Shown: piece after piece, positions 1 through 8,892 of the stretch
Numbering within the stretch: position 1 is the stretch's first letter
Layout: each line of letters begins with the position of its first letter
Assembly: GCA_038534155.1 (NCBI GenBank)
Contig: JBCAXH010000005.1
Span: 1-64,000, forward strand
Direction: 5' to 3'
DNA length: 64,000 nt
Origin: Pikeienuella sp038534155
GTDB taxonomy: Bacteria > Pseudomonadota > Alphaproteobacteria > Rhodobacterales > Rhodobacteraceae
Notes under the pieces: model-generated
Database searches by the model: none
What the model was told of the DNA's origin: nothing
Seen by the model: only the letters and a program-made list of their open reading frames with translations
Position numbers and translations under genes: made by a program

Positions 1-149
1 ATTGAAAGACTCCGCTGAGACTTCGCTGCAGGTGCTCATGTCCGCTTTGTCCGCAAAACCGCAACGGAACCGTCGTCGCCTCTACCTTGGAAACCCGGAC
101 GAACGTCACCTCCACGAGTGAAAAGATCGCTCCGCCCTAGGCCCCAGGC

Positions 150-656
150 TCAGAACCCGCGGAAGAGCGCCTCCGTCCAGCCGGGGCCGTGAGTCGAGGA
201 GGCCGCCCACATGGCCAAAACCACCGAAACGCCGGCGGCGATCCCGGTGAGGCGCCGCTCCTTCATGAAGATGCGGTGCAGCTCGTCCGCGGGCGGCTGT
301 TCGGCGTTCAGCTTCCGGATCATGCGCCCGCCCCAGTACCAGCGCAGCGCCATCGGCGCGAGGATGACCAAGAGGCCGAGCGCGCTTTCATAGCGCCCGA
401 ACACCGCGAGCGCGCCGACGAAGGTGAGGATGAAGGCGCTGAAGGCCGTCACGATATGCCCGCGCTTTGCGATCCCGCGCCCGAACATCGCCAGATTGCG
501 CCGGGCGTAGCGGTCGAAGATCTCGCTCTCCTCGGCGCTGCGCTTGGCGCGGGTCAGCAGCTCATTCGGGATGCCGAAGGTGTAATTGCCGATCACCCCC
601 CAGAAGAGGATGACGAAAACCCAATACCAAAGACTGAGAAAGGTATCCTGAAACAC
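150..656 (-). CDS. Small membrane protein of unknown function
   Basis: A 168-residue protein that I do not recognise as a named family. It has a hydrophobic N-terminal segment (about residues 8-28, rich in W, F and V), then a charged stretch with many Arg/Lys/Glu (about 35-65), two adjacent hydrophobic segments (about 68-105) and a last one near residues 137-152, so about four membrane spans are likely. It is transcribed divergently from hemB, with about 115 bases between the two starts. Nothing in the sequence indicates a catalytic role. Confidence 0.6.
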   Translation of the reverse strand: MFQDTFLSLWYWVFVILFWGVIGNYTFGIPNELLTRAKRSAEESEIFDRYARRNLAMFGRGIAKRGHIVTAFSAFILTFVGALAVFGRYESALGLLVILAPMALRWYWGGRMIRKLNAEQPPADELHRIFMKERRLTGIAAGVSVVLAMWAASSTHGPGWTEALFRGF

Positions 657-770
657 GTCTGAACCCGCTCACTTCGCCCCACATACGCGCCCCGCGCCGC
701 ACCCATGAGAGGGAGCGCGTTGCCCGTTGAAGATAACCATGCGAGGAGAGAGTTTCAAAGGAGTATCGAC

Positions 771-1781
771 ATGACGACATTCGCGCCCTTCCCCATGACC
801 CGCCCGCGCCGCCTCCGCCAGGCGCCCTGGTCCCGCGATATGGTGCGCGAAACGATCGTCATGCCCGCCGACCTGATCTGGCCGCTCTTCGTGCGCGAAG
901 GCATGGAGATAGAGGAGCCGATCCCCTCCATGCCCGGCGTATTCCGCCGCTCCGTCGACAAGGCGGTGGAAGCGGCGGAGCGGGCGGCGGATCTCGGCAT
1001 CCCCTGTATCGCGCTCTTTCCCTACACGCCGCATGAGAAGATCTCCGAGGACTGCGCGGAGGCGTGGAACCCCGACAACCTCGTCAACACCGCGACCCGC
1101 GCGATCAAGGCGGCGGTGCCGGAGATCGGCGTGATGCTCGACGTCGCGCTCGACCCCTATTCCGCCACCGGCCATGACGGCATCGTCCGGGGCGATGAGA
1201 TCGTGAACGACGAGACGCTGATGGCGCTGGAGAAGCAGTCCCTCGCGCAAGCCGAAGCGGGCGCCGACATCCTCGGCCCCTCCGACATGATGGACGGTCG
1301 CGTCGGCTACATCCGGCAGGCGCTGGAGCAGAACGATTTCCAGAACGTCATGATCATGTCCTACGCCGCCAAATACGCCTCCGCATTCTATGGACCGTTC
1401 CGCGACGCGGTTGGCGCGGCGGGGCAGCTGAAGGGCGACAAGAAGACGTATCAGATGGATTTCGGCAATTCGGACGAAGCGCTGAAAGAGGTGGCGATGG
1501 ACCTCGCCGAGGGCGCCGACATGGTGATGGTGAAGCCGGGCATGGCTTACCTGGACATCTGTCGACGGGTGAAGGACGAGTTCAAGGTTCCGACCTTCGC
1601 CTATCAGGTCAGCGGCGAATACTCGATGATCGCGGGCGCCTGCGACAACGGCTGGCTGGACCGCGAGCGGATCGTGCCGGAGGCGCTGACCGCGTTCAAA
1701 CGCGCCGGGTGCGACGGCATCCTCACCTATTTCGCCTATGAATTCGCGCTCGCTTACGCGGGTCATGAGGAGAGCGCGTAA
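771..1781 (+). CDS. hemB: Delta-aminolevulinic acid dehydratase (porphobilinogen synthase)
   Basis: HemB condenses two 5-aminolevulinate molecules to porphobilinogen in the cytosolic tetrapyrrole pathway. The protein is 336 residues, the normal length for the family. The family's Schiff-base lysine motif appears as MVMVKPGMAYLD in the C-terminal third, followed by YQVSGEYSMI, and the SYAAKYASAFYGPFRDA stretch contributes the other active-site lysine region. The reading frame is open upstream to 705, but the ATG at 771 is preceded by a good AAAGGAG ribosome-binding site and starts the usual MTTFAPFPMTRPRRLR sequence, so it is preferred. The 3' end overlaps the convergent cyclase gene by 19 bases. 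Function is near certain. Confidence 0.97.
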   Translation: MTTFAPFPMTRPRRLRQAPWSRDMVRETIVMPADLIWPLFVREGMEIEEPIPSMPGVFRRSVDKAVEAAERAADLGIPCIALFPYTPHEKISEDCAEAWNPDNLVNTATRAIKAAVPEIGVMLDVALDPYSATGHDGIVRGDEIVNDETLMALEKQSLAQAEAGADILGPSDMMDGRVGYIRQALEQNDFQNVMIMSYAAKYASAFYGPFRDAVGAAGQLKGDKKTYQMDFGNSDEALKEVAMDLAEGADMVMVKPGMAYLDICRRVKDEFKVPTFAYQVSGEYSMIAGACDNGWLDRERIVPEALTAFKRAGCDGILTYFAYEFALAYAGHEESA

Positions 1782-3142
1782 ACCTCCGTCTCGCCCTTCG
1801 TCCCGCGCAGGGCGACCGGACCGAGCGGTCTCGCGCCCTCCGCCGCTCCGGCGATCCGGCCGTCGACCAAAATGCGCTCGCCCTTCGTCTTGGCCAGCTC
1901 CTCCAGCCGCGCCGCGCGGTTCACAGTATCGCCGTAAACCGTGAACGCGCGCCTGTCCGCGGACCCGACGCTTCCCGTCGCCAGCGATCCCGCCGCCGCG
2001 CCGACCCTGATCTCGAACCCGGCTTTCGCCGCGACCCCCATCAGTCGGCGCGCGGCGGCGATGGCGGCGCGCTCCGGCGCGTTCAGCGGTTGCAGCGCGT
2101 TGAACGCGGCGAGGAGACCGTCGCCGGTGAAGGAGATCACGGCGCCTCCCTCCTCCCGCACGACCGTCTCCGACGCCGCCAGAAAATCATTGAGCGCGCG
2201 GATCACCGCCTCTGGTTCGCGTTCCGCGGCGAAGGCGCTGAAGTCTCTGATGTCCATCACCAGCGCCACCCCCTCGCGCATCTGCGGCTTGAGCGTCGTC
2301 CCGTCCGCAATCAGGTCGTCCGCGACGCCCTGCGGCACGTAACGTCCGAGCGTCGCGGCGGCGGCCTCCCGCGCCTCCTCCGCCGCGATCTGGCTGAGAA
2401 AGACGCGCCGCGCGCGATAGACGGCCAGTGCGAGCGCCCCGGTGATCACGAGCACGATCGCCGTCTCATCGATCCGGTTGCCCGCGCCGATGAAGTTCGG
2501 GTCGAGGATCAGGTTCTGGTAGGCGTTCGGGTCGGTCGACCCTTGCAACTGCGTCCAGGACACCGGCGCCGCCACCGACCGGGTCGTCGCGATGAAGGCC
2601 GCCCACCAGCCCGCGACGCCCACAAGGCCGGTCGCCAAAACCAACCCCCATGAGAGGCTGAGCGTCGCCAGCGCGATGGGCGCGAGCAGGAAGTGAACCC
2701 CGTAGACGCGAAACACCAGATGCTGCGGCACGTCGCCGACGCTACTCAGCGGGATTAGCGCGAACCCCGCGCAGATCGCCGCTGTATCGGCGCCGTAAAT
2801 CAGATACTTCAGCCACGGCCTGTCGAACCCGCTGCCGATCAGGATCAACTGCAGCGCCCCGATCGCGATCAGAAAGGACAGTATGGCGACGCCGTAAACG
2901 CTCGGCCCGACCTCCGTGTTCCACGTCCAGCTGAGGAACCAGACGAAGGCGACGGACAGGAGCGCCGTCCGCGCCCCGATGGCGAGACGCAGGCCGCTTC
3001 GTTCGGCGGCGATGAGCCGGTCTTCGCGTGCGATCATCTTCCGCAGGTGATGCATCGCGCGCCGGATGCAAGCCCGCCATGCGCGCGCGGCCGATCCCCG
3101 CGCCGCCTTGCCGATCGCGTCATCCCACGCCATCTCCTCCAT
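1763..3142 (-). CDS. Membrane-bound class III adenylate/guanylate cyclase
   Basis: The product probably makes a cyclic nucleotide second messenger. The N-terminal half has about six hydrophobic segments (for example LLSVAFVWFLSW and YGVAILSFLIAIGALQLIL). The C-terminal third is a class III catalytic domain: VMDIRDFSAFA carries the first metal-binding Asp, FTGDGLLAAF the second, and the end has GDTVNRAARLEELAK. Substrate (ATP or GTP) cannot be fixed from sequence alone; ATP is the commoner case. The start is uncertain. ATG at 3142 is used, but in-frame ATGs at 3133 (just after GGAGGAG) and 3055 are alternatives; the last would leave room for a promoter between this gene and the divergent gene at 3163. 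The sensory input region is purely membrane-embedded, with no recognisable CHASE or HAMP domain. Confidence 0.85.
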   Translation of the reverse strand: MEEMAWDDAIGKAARGSAARAWRACIRRAMHHLRKMIAREDRLIAAERSGLRLAIGARTALLSVAFVWFLSWTWNTEVGPSVYGVAILSFLIAIGALQLILIGSGFDRPWLKYLIYGADTAAICAGFALIPLSSVGDVPQHLVFRVYGVHFLLAPIALATLSLSWGLVLATGLVGVAGWWAAFIATTRSVAAPVSWTQLQGSTDPNAYQNLILDPNFIGAGNRIDETAIVLVITGALALAVYRARRVFLSQIAAEEAREAAAATLGRYVPQGVADDLIADGTTLKPQMREGVALVMDIRDFSAFAAEREPEAVIRALNDFLAASETVVREEGGAVISFTGDGLLAAFNALQPLNAPERAAIAAARRLMGVAAKAGFEIRVGAAAGSLATGSVGSADRRAFTVYGDTVNRAARLEELAKTKGERILVDGRIAGAAEGARPLGPVALRGTKGETEVYALSS

Positions 3143-3162
3143 GACAGACACAGGAGCCCGCA

Positions 3163-4290
3163 ATGCCCCTTCGCCGCCCGCTCGCAGCGCTTTCGCTCGC
3201 CGCCGCCTTGGCCGCCGCGCCCGCCCTCGCCCAGACATTCGACACGAGCGCGGGACCCGTAAGGGTGGACCGCATGGTCGACGGCGTGACGGAGCCCTGG
3301 GGCTTCGCCTTCCTCCCGGACGGCGGCGTCCTGATCACGGAGAAGGCGGGCGACCTGCGCCTATGGCGGGACGGCGCGCTCTCCGGTCCCATCTCCGGCG
3401 TTCCCGAGGTGACCGATAGCGGGCAAGGCGGCCTTCTCGACGTCGCCCTCGCCCGCGATTTCGCCGAGACGCGGGAGGTCTATCTCTCCTATTCCCGGCC
3501 CGACGGGTTTCGCTCAAGCCAAACCGCCGTCGCCCGCGCGCGTCTCTCCGACGACGGTTCGGCGCTGGAGAACGTTGAGGACATCTTCCGCCAGATCCCC
3601 TCCCAAGCCTCCGGCCGCCATTTCGGCTCCCGCATCGTCGTGGCGGAGGACGGATCGCTCTTCGTGACCATCGGCGACCGGGGGGAGCGCCAGAAGGCTC
3701 AGGACCTCGCCGCGCATCAAGGCTCGCTCCTCCGCATCATGCGGGACGGTTCCCCGCATCCAGAAAACCCGTTTATCGGGAACGGACGCGGCTGGCTGCC
3801 TGAGATTTACTCCTACGGCCATCGCAACCAGCAGGGCGCGACGCTGGCGCCGGATGGGACGCTCTGGACTGTGGAGCATGGCGCGGCCGGCGGAGATGAG
3901 ATCAACCGCCCGGAGGTCGGCGTGAACTACGGCTGGCCGACGATCAGCTACGGAACGCACTATTCCGGCGCGAAGATCGGCGTCGGGCGGGAGGCTGAAG
4001 GCATGGCGCAGCCGCGCCACTATTGGGACCCCTCGATCGCGCCCTCCGGCCTCGCCTGGTATGATGGCGAGATGTTCCCCGAATGGCGGGGCGATCTGTT
4101 GGTCGGCGCGCTGAAATATCGTCTGATCTCCCGCCTCGACGTCGAAGGCGGCGAGATCGTCGGCGAGGAGCGGCTCTTCGCCGACGAATTCGGCCGCGTC
4201 CGCGACGTGCGGCAAGCGCCGGACGGGTCGATCTGGTTCGCGACGGACCAGCGCGACGGCGGTCTCTATCGCATCTCCCGCGCGAACTAG
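3163..4290 (+). CDS. PQQ-dependent aldose sugar dehydrogenase, periplasmic
   Basis: A 375-residue protein of the soluble glucose dehydrogenase / YliI (Asd) beta-propeller family, which oxidises aldose sugars with pyrroloquinoline quinone in the periplasm. Residues 1-24 are a clear signal peptide (basic start, then LAALSLAAALAAAPALAQ). Family landmarks visible are TEPWGFAFLPDGGVLITEK, the GGLLDVALARDF turn, ITIGDRGERQ-like metal site (here VTIGDRGERQ), YSYGHRNQQGATL with the catalytic-type His, and EHGAAGGDEIN...GVNYGWPTISYG. A CAGGAG ribosome-binding site precedes the ATG. The actual substrate and whether this organism makes PQQ are unknown; no pqq genes lie in the window. Confidence 0.9.
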   Translation: MPLRRPLAALSLAAALAAAPALAQTFDTSAGPVRVDRMVDGVTEPWGFAFLPDGGVLITEKAGDLRLWRDGALSGPISGVPEVTDSGQGGLLDVALARDFAETREVYLSYSRPDGFRSSQTAVARARLSDDGSALENVEDIFRQIPSQASGRHFGSRIVVAEDGSLFVTIGDRGERQKAQDLAAHQGSLLRIMRDGSPHPENPFIGNGRGWLPEIYSYGHRNQQGATLAPDGTLWTVEHGAAGGDEINRPEVGVNYGWPTISYGTHYSGAKIGVGREAEGMAQPRHYWDPSIAPSGLAWYDGEMFPEWRGDLLVGALKYRLISRLDVEGGEIVGEERLFADEFGRVRDVRQAPDGSIWFATDQRDGGLYRISRAN

Positions 4291-4356
4291 CGGGCGCTTC
4301 CCTCGCCCAATCGCCCATGCTATCGGCTTCGGCCTGAAAACGCTGGGGAGCGAAAC

Positions 4357-5130
4357 ATGGCCAAAGCCGCGACCGTCGCCGAAAGGATCGCCGAAAACAT
4401 CATCGAAGGCGGCCCTTTCCTGCCGCTCGAGGACAGCGCGGCTGCGCCGGATGCGGGCTACGCCGTCCAGCTCGAAATGGCCCCGCTCGCGGCGGAGGGG
4501 AAAGGCGGCGTCGGCGGGCGAAAGATCGCCTGGAACACCCCCGCCCTGATGGAGAAATTCGGGATGGAGGCGCCGGGCGCGGCTTTCGTCTTCAAGGACG
4601 ACATCTGCATCGGCGACGCCAACCTGAAACTCTCCGATTACAAGAACTTCATGATGGAGCCCGAATTCGCCGCCATCCTCGCCGTCGACCTCGCTCCCCG
4701 CGCGGGCGGCTGGGACCGCGAAAGCGCGGCGGACGCCGTCTCCCATTTCACGGTCGCGTTCGAGCTCCTGGACCGCCGCGACGGCCCGGCGGAGCACGCC
4801 GCCTCCATCATCGCCAACAACATTTTCAATGCCGGGCTCTGCTACGACCCCGGCGTAGGGATCAAGCCGCGCGACCTCGACCCATCGGCGCTGACTACGG
4901 TCGTGGAACATGATGGCGAAGAGATCCTCAACGCCAAGGGAGCCGCCCCGATGCATCCGCTGGATTCGGTCGCCTTCCTCGCCAACCACTTCAACGCCCA
5001 CGGGATCACTCCGCGCGCGGGCGAGATCCTCCTCTGCGGCGCCCACATGCCGCTCTATCCGATGGACCATCCCGGCAAGCTGAAGATGACCGTCGAGGGC
5101 GTCGGAGAGATCTCCTACAAGATGGGCTGA
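4357..5130 (+). CDS. 2-keto-4-pentenoate hydratase / fumarylacetoacetase-fold protein
   Basis: A 257-residue protein resembling MhpD/BphH-type hydratases of the FAH superfamily, which add water to 2-hydroxypenta-2,4-dienoate during aromatic meta-cleavage. Visible features are the N-terminal helical part, a central MEPEFAAILAVDL segment with the metal-ligand Glu, VAFELLDRR, and a C-terminal GEILLCGAHMPLYPMDHPGKLKMTVEGVG. A GGGGAG ribosome-binding site precedes the ATG. There is no aromatic degradation operon around it, so the substrate is open; many stand-alone homologues have unknown roles. Confidence 0.8.
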   Translation: MAKAATVAERIAENIIEGGPFLPLEDSAAAPDAGYAVQLEMAPLAAEGKGGVGGRKIAWNTPALMEKFGMEAPGAAFVFKDDICIGDANLKLSDYKNFMMEPEFAAILAVDLAPRAGGWDRESAADAVSHFTVAFELLDRRDGPAEHAASIIANNIFNAGLCYDPGVGIKPRDLDPSALTTVVEHDGEEILNAKGAAPMHPLDSVAFLANHFNAHGITPRAGEILLCGAHMPLYPMDHPGKLKMTVEGVGEISYKMG

Positions 5131-5137
5131 GGGCGCG

Positions 5138-5527
5138 GTGGCGATGGGTCATTTGATCGCCTTCGCCGCTCTCTTCTTCCCCCTCGCGGCCGTCCACCTG
5201 ACCATCGCGTGGCGCGACTGGCCCCCGCAGGGAACAGAGTTCGACCGCCCCACGATCCGAGCCCTCTACAACGTCCTCGCCTGGGGCGTCTTCGTCATCG
5301 GCCTGATCTACGCGATCACCCTCTACGGCCTCATCTTCCCGATCCTCGCATCGCTCGTGATTTGGGTTGCGTTCTGGGCCGTTCGCCGCAAGGTCTCCCT
5401 GACGAAGCTCTATAAGCTCACCCTTCCGCTCACGATGGTCGGCGTGGTCTTCGTCGTCCTCCTGTTTCAGGGCGTCTTCGGGAACAGCGACTTTGGGCTG
5501 TTCAGCGTCTTTCCGGTTGATAGATGA
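5138..5527 (+). CDS. Small integral membrane protein of unknown function
   Basis: A 129-residue protein with three or four hydrophobic segments (about residues 4-24, 42-60, 63-80 and 98-117). It begins 7 bases after the preceding hydratase gene at a GTG (5138); an in-frame ATG two codons later (5144) is an equally good start. Its stop overlaps the start of the next gene by four bases (ATGA), so the two are probably translated together. I recognise no family. The two small membrane proteins may form a pair. Confidence 0.6.
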   Translation: MAMGHLIAFAALFFPLAAVHLTIAWRDWPPQGTEFDRPTIRALYNVLAWGVFVIGLIYAITLYGLIFPILASLVIWVAFWAVRRKVSLTKLYKLTLPLTMVGVVFVVLLFQGVFGNSDFGLFSVFPVDR

Positions 5528-6090
5528 AGGACCAAACGACCAAGGGCGATATCCTCTACATCGCTTGCCTCTTCGGCGGTCCGTCCAGCCTCCTGTTGCT
5601 GGATATTGCGTCAGGAGGGGTATTCGCTGATCTCTTGTCGCCGGTTCTGGCCCGCCAAACCGTTTTGGAAACGGTCCCGAAGCTCGCAAACGACTTCGAC
5701 GTCATCGCCGCGCATCACTTCAGCTATGCGCCCGACCCCTACCTCTACTGGTACTTCGCTGCGCTAGCCTACGCGACTTTCGCCGGGTGCCTCGGTTCCG
5801 TCCACTCATTGACTGTCGCCCGACGCCCGGCGCGCGCGGCGACGGTGTGGAGGCAGATGCCCGACCGCTGGTGGAAATGGCTCTTCTTTGGCGTGATCGT
5901 CGTTGGAATCCTTCTTTGGCCGTGGGTCGGTCCGAGCATGCTCGCAACGCCCGACGGCGCAGATCGCGCATTGCCGCCTGGGCCGATTCACGCGCTTCTC
6001 ATGTCTCTGATACTCGCGATGTACGCGGCCACCGTGGCCGCGATCCCCGCCTTCATCCGCATCGTCCTCGCGCGCCGCGCAGACGGCTAG
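5524..6090 (+). CDS. Membrane protein of unknown function
   Basis: A 188-residue protein whose ATG overlaps the stop of the upstream gene. It has hydrophobic stretches near residues 11-30, 75-95 (YWYFAALAYATFAGCLGSV), 120-140 (WLFFGVIVVGILLWPWVGPSML) and 155-180, giving about four spans. There are no conserved catalytic motifs that I can identify. Its 3' end overlaps the convergent DUF1489 gene by four bases. Real coding is supported by the overlap arrangement and by the consistent hydrophobic pattern; function is unknown. Confidence 0.6.
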   Translation: MKDQTTKGDILYIACLFGGPSSLLLLDIASGGVFADLLSPVLARQTVLETVPKLANDFDVIAAHHFSYAPDPYLYWYFAALAYATFAGCLGSVHSLTVARRPARAATVWRQMPDRWWKWLFFGVIVVGILLWPWVGPSMLATPDGADRALPPGPIHALLMSLILAMYAATVAAIPAFIRIVLARRADG

Positions 6091-6509
6091 ACCACTCCAA
6101 TCTCCGCCAGCGCCCTGCGCATCTCTTCGGGCAGATCGTCGCCCTCCTCCCCGAACACCCCGACGTCGCGGGGCGCGTCCTCCGCCGCCAGATACCGCCA
6201 GCCCTGAAAGGCGCGGCGAGGGCTGGGGGCGGTGCGGATGATCGGGCGCTCCATGACGATGGCGCAGCGGCGGATGCCGTCGTCGCCGATCACCTCCTCA
6301 AGAGAGATAATCTTCTGCCGGCAAGCGATGGAGCCCTTCATCACCCAATAAAGCGAACCGCCCGCAAGCAGCTCCGCCTCCCGCCGCGGCCACATGCGCG
6401 TGACATGGCAGACGCCGCCCCAGCGATCCGGGCGCGTGTCCTGCCAGGCTTTCAGGTCTTCCGGCCCGTCCGCGCCGACGCAGAGTTTGAGTAGATAGAG
6501 ATTCGCCAT
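6087..6509 (-). CDS. DUF1489 family protein
   Basis: A 140-residue protein recognisable as DUF1489, a small cytoplasmic family common in alphaproteobacteria and without an established function. Landmarks are the N-terminal LYLLKLCVGADGPEDLKAW, the THVTRMWPRR-like core (here CHVTRMWPRREAELL), GGSLYWVMKGSIACRQ, and a C-terminal FQGWRYL segment. The frame remains open far upstream across nrdJ, but that extension is antisense shadow; the ATG at 6509 starts the family sequence. It is divergent from nrdJ. Confidence 0.85.
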   Translation of the reverse strand: MANLYLLKLCVGADGPEDLKAWQDTRPDRWGGVCHVTRMWPRREAELLAGGSLYWVMKGSIACRQKIISLEEVIGDDGIRRCAIVMERPIIRTAPSPRRAFQGWRYLAAEDAPRDVGVFGEEGDDLPEEMRRALAEIGVV

Positions 6510-6553
6510 TAATCTTCTATCTGGCTCAGGAGGGGCGGCTTCGCCACCACATC

Positions 6554-6581
6554 TTGAGTTATCCACAGACGTTCCTACTAT
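6554..6581 (+). promoter_or_regulatory. Candidate nrdJ promoter
   Basis: TTGAGT (6554-6559), a 16-base spacer and TACTAT (6576-6581) resemble a sigma-70 type promoter, ending about 33 bases before the nrdJ start. The match is moderate (the -10 has four of six consensus bases), and no start site is known. Confidence 0.4.
6559..6567 (+). promoter_or_regulatory. Perfect DnaA box upstream of nrdJ
   Basis: The sequence TTATCCACA is identical to the strongest E. coli DnaA box consensus. It lies in the spacer of the candidate nrdJ promoter and 48 bases before the start codon. DnaA-dependent control of ribonucleotide reductase is established for the E. coli nrdAB genes; here it is inferred. Confidence 0.55.
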
Positions 6582-6614
6582 GTTCAGCCCCACACGCCCG
6601 CTGGAGAGACCCGC

Positions 6615-8888
6615 ATGACCGCCCTCGCCGCCCCCATCGCCGAACAGATCTGGGATATGAAGTACCGGCTGAAACAGCCGGACGGAACGCCGGTGGACGG
6701 CTCGGTCGAAGACACGTGGGCCCGCATCGCCAAAGACCTCGCCAAAGTCGAGGCAGCCCCTGCAGCGTGGGAGCCGCGCTTCTACGAAGCCCTCGCCGAT
6801 TTCAAATATCTCCCCGCCGGGCGCATCATCGCGGGCGCGGGCACGGCGCGGGACGTCACCCTCTTCAACTGTTTCGTGATGGGAACGGTCCCCGACACGA
6901 TGGAGGGGATCTTCGAGATGCTGAAGGAGGCCGCCCTGACCATGCAGCAGGGCGGCGGCATCGGTTACGATTTCTCCACCATCCGCCCCAAGGGCGCGGC
7001 GGTGAAGGGCGTGGGGTCGGACGCCTCCGGCCCGCTCTCCTTCATGGACGTCTGGGACGCCATGTGCCGCACCATCATGTCCGCGGGCTCGCGGCGCGGG
7101 GCGATGATGGCGACTATGCGCTGCGACCACCCGGACATCGAGGATTTCGTGGAGGTGAAGCGCGACCCCGCGCGCCTGCGCATGTTCAACCTCTCCGTCC
7201 TGGTGACTGATGATTTCATGGCGGCGGTGAAGGACGACGCCGACTGGCCGCTCTCCTTCAACGGCGAGGTCTTCAAGACGGTCCGCGCGAAGGACCTCTG
7301 GAACCGCATGATGCAGGCGACTTACGACGTCGCCGAACCCGGCGTGATCTTCATCGACCGGATCAACCGCCTGAACCCTTTGAACTACGTGGAGACCATC
7401 GCCGCCACCAATCCCTGCGGCGAGCAGCCCCTGCCGCCCTACGGCGCCTGCCTCCTCGGCTCGATCAACCTCGCCAAGCTGGTGGAGGCGCCCTTCGAAG
7501 ACGGCGCCGCGCTGGACGAAGCGGCGCTCGACGGGCTCGTGGCCACCGCCGTGCGCATGATGGACAACGTCGTCGACGCCTCCCGCTTCCCGCTGGAGGC
7601 GCAGGCGGCGGAGGCCCGCGCCAAGCGCCGCATTGGCCTCGGCGTCACCGGCCTCGCCGATGCGCTCCTGATGGTCGGGCTGCGCTATGGGACGGAGGAA
7701 GCGGCGGCGCAAACCTCCACCTGGCTGAAACGGGTGCAGCGCGCCGCCTACATGGCGTCGGTTGAGCTGGCGAAAGAGAAAGGCCCCTTCCCCCTCTTCG
7801 ATCGCGACGCCTATCTCGCCACCGAAACCATCGCGGGGCTCGACGAGGATATCCGGGAGGCGATCGCCGAACACGGCGTCCGCAACGCCCTCCTCACCTC
7901 CATCGCGCCGACGGGGACGATCTCGCTCTTCGCCGGGAACGTATCCTCAGGCGTCGAGCCAGTCTTCGCCTACGCCTACACCCGCAAGGTGCTGCAACCG
8001 GACGGGTCGCGGACGGAGGAAGAGGTCGTCGATTACGCCGTCTCCCTCTGGCGTGAAAAACACGGCGACGCGGAGCTGCCCGACTATTTCGTCAACGCCC
8101 AGACCCTCGCCCCCGCCGATCACGTGCGGATGCAGGCGGCCTGCCAGCCCTATGTCGACAGTTCGATCTCCAAGACGATCAACTGCCCGGCCGACATCAG
8201 CTTCGAAGAGTTCAAGACCGTCTACGCCCTCGCCTATGAGACGGGCTGCAAGGGCTGCACCACCTACCGCCCGAACGACGTCACCGGCAGCGTTCTGTCG
8301 GTGGAGGAGAAGGTGGAGACCGCCCCCGAAGACGAAGCGCCGACCACCGGCGGCGACGTCATCTACATGTCCAAACCGCTCGACCGGCCCGAGCAGCTGG
8401 AGGGTGCGACCTACAAGCTGAAATGGCCGGAAAGCGCCCACGCCATCTACATCACGCTGAACGACGTGGTGATCGGCGGTCGGCGGCGACCCTTCGAGGT
8501 CTTCATCAACTCCAAGAACATGGAGCATTACGCCTGGACCGTCGCTTTGACGCGGATGGTCTCCGCCGTCTTCCGCCGGGGCGGCGACGTGAGTTTCGTG
8601 GTGGAGGAACTGAAGGCCGTCTTCGACCCGCGCGGCGGCGCCTGGATGGGCGGCCGCTACGTCCCCTCCATCCTCGCCGCCATCGGCGGGGTGATCGAGC
8701 GCCACATGGTGGAGATTGGCTTCATCGAGGGCGAAGGGCTCGGCCTCAAATCCGACCCGAAGGCGGAGGTCGTCGCCGTCGGAGAAGCCCCCCAAGGGGC
8801 CGCCTGCCCCTCCTGCGGGGCGCGGGCGATGCGGATGATGGAAGGCTGCATGACTTGCGGGGAGTGCGGGTATTCGAAGTGCGGGTGA
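6615..8888 (+). CDS. nrdJ: Adenosylcobalamin-dependent ribonucleotide reductase (class II)
   Basis: NrdJ reduces ribonucleotides to deoxyribonucleotides using coenzyme B12, without oxygen-dependent radical generation, so it works with or without air. The 757-residue protein shows GRIIAGAGT and TLFNCFV (N-terminal substrate cysteine region), the finger-loop NPCGEQPLPPYGACLLGSINL with the radical cysteine, LTSIAPTGTISLFAGN, and SKTINCP followed by ETGCKGCTTYRPN. The C-terminus ends in a zinc-ribbon-like CPSCG...CMTCGECGYSKCG, which supplies redox-active cysteines. A GGAGAG ribosome-binding site precedes the ATG. No cobalamin riboswitch was seen upstream. Its stop is only four bases from the convergent toxin gene. 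Confidence 0.97.
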   Translation: MTALAAPIAEQIWDMKYRLKQPDGTPVDGSVEDTWARIAKDLAKVEAAPAAWEPRFYEALADFKYLPAGRIIAGAGTARDVTLFNCFVMGTVPDTMEGIFEMLKEAALTMQQGGGIGYDFSTIRPKGAAVKGVGSDASGPLSFMDVWDAMCRTIMSAGSRRGAMMATMRCDHPDIEDFVEVKRDPARLRMFNLSVLVTDDFMAAVKDDADWPLSFNGEVFKTVRAKDLWNRMMQATYDVAEPGVIFIDRINRLNPLNYVETIAATNPCGEQPLPPYGACLLGSINLAKLVEAPFEDGAALDEAALDGLVATAVRMMDNVVDASRFPLEAQAAEARAKRRIGLGVTGLADALLMVGLRYGTEEAAAQTSTWLKRVQRAAYMASVELAKEKGPFPLFDRDAYLATETIAGLDEDIREAIAEHGVRNALLTSIAPTGTISLFAGNVSSGVEPVFAYAYTRKVLQPDGSRTEEEVVDYAVSLWREKHGDAELPDYFVNAQTLAPADHVRMQAACQPYVDSSISKTINCPADISFEEFKTVYALAYETGCKGCTTYRPNDVTGSVLSVEEKVETAPEDEAPTTGGDVIYMSKPLDRPEQLEGATYKLKWPESAHAIYITLNDVVIGGRRRPFEVFINSKNMEHYAWTVALTRMVSAVFRRGGDVSFVVEELKAVFDPRGGAWMGGRYVPSILAAIGGVIERHMVEIGFIEGEGLGLKSDPKAEVVAVGEAPQGAACPSCGARAMRMMEGCMTCGECGYSKCG

Positions 8889-8892
8889 ACGT

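Noticed and set aside
705..770. Upstream extension of hemB
   Set aside because: The ATG at 771 has an AAAGGAG site and matches the family start; the extension does not.
3514..5070. Minus-strand open frame of 518 residues
   Set aside because: It is antisense to the sugar dehydrogenase and hydratase genes, both of which have clear family motifs and ribosome-binding sites.
6510..6614. Cobalamin riboswitch before the B12-dependent nrdJ
   Set aside because: The gap is only 105 bases and no B12-box-like sequence was found.
6510..7874. Long minus-strand open frame antisense to nrdJ that extends the DUF1489 gene to about 595 residues
   Set aside because: It is a GC-rich shadow of nrdJ codons, with His/Arg/Gly-rich low-complexity content. 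The DUF1489 family sequence begins exactly at the ATG at 6509.
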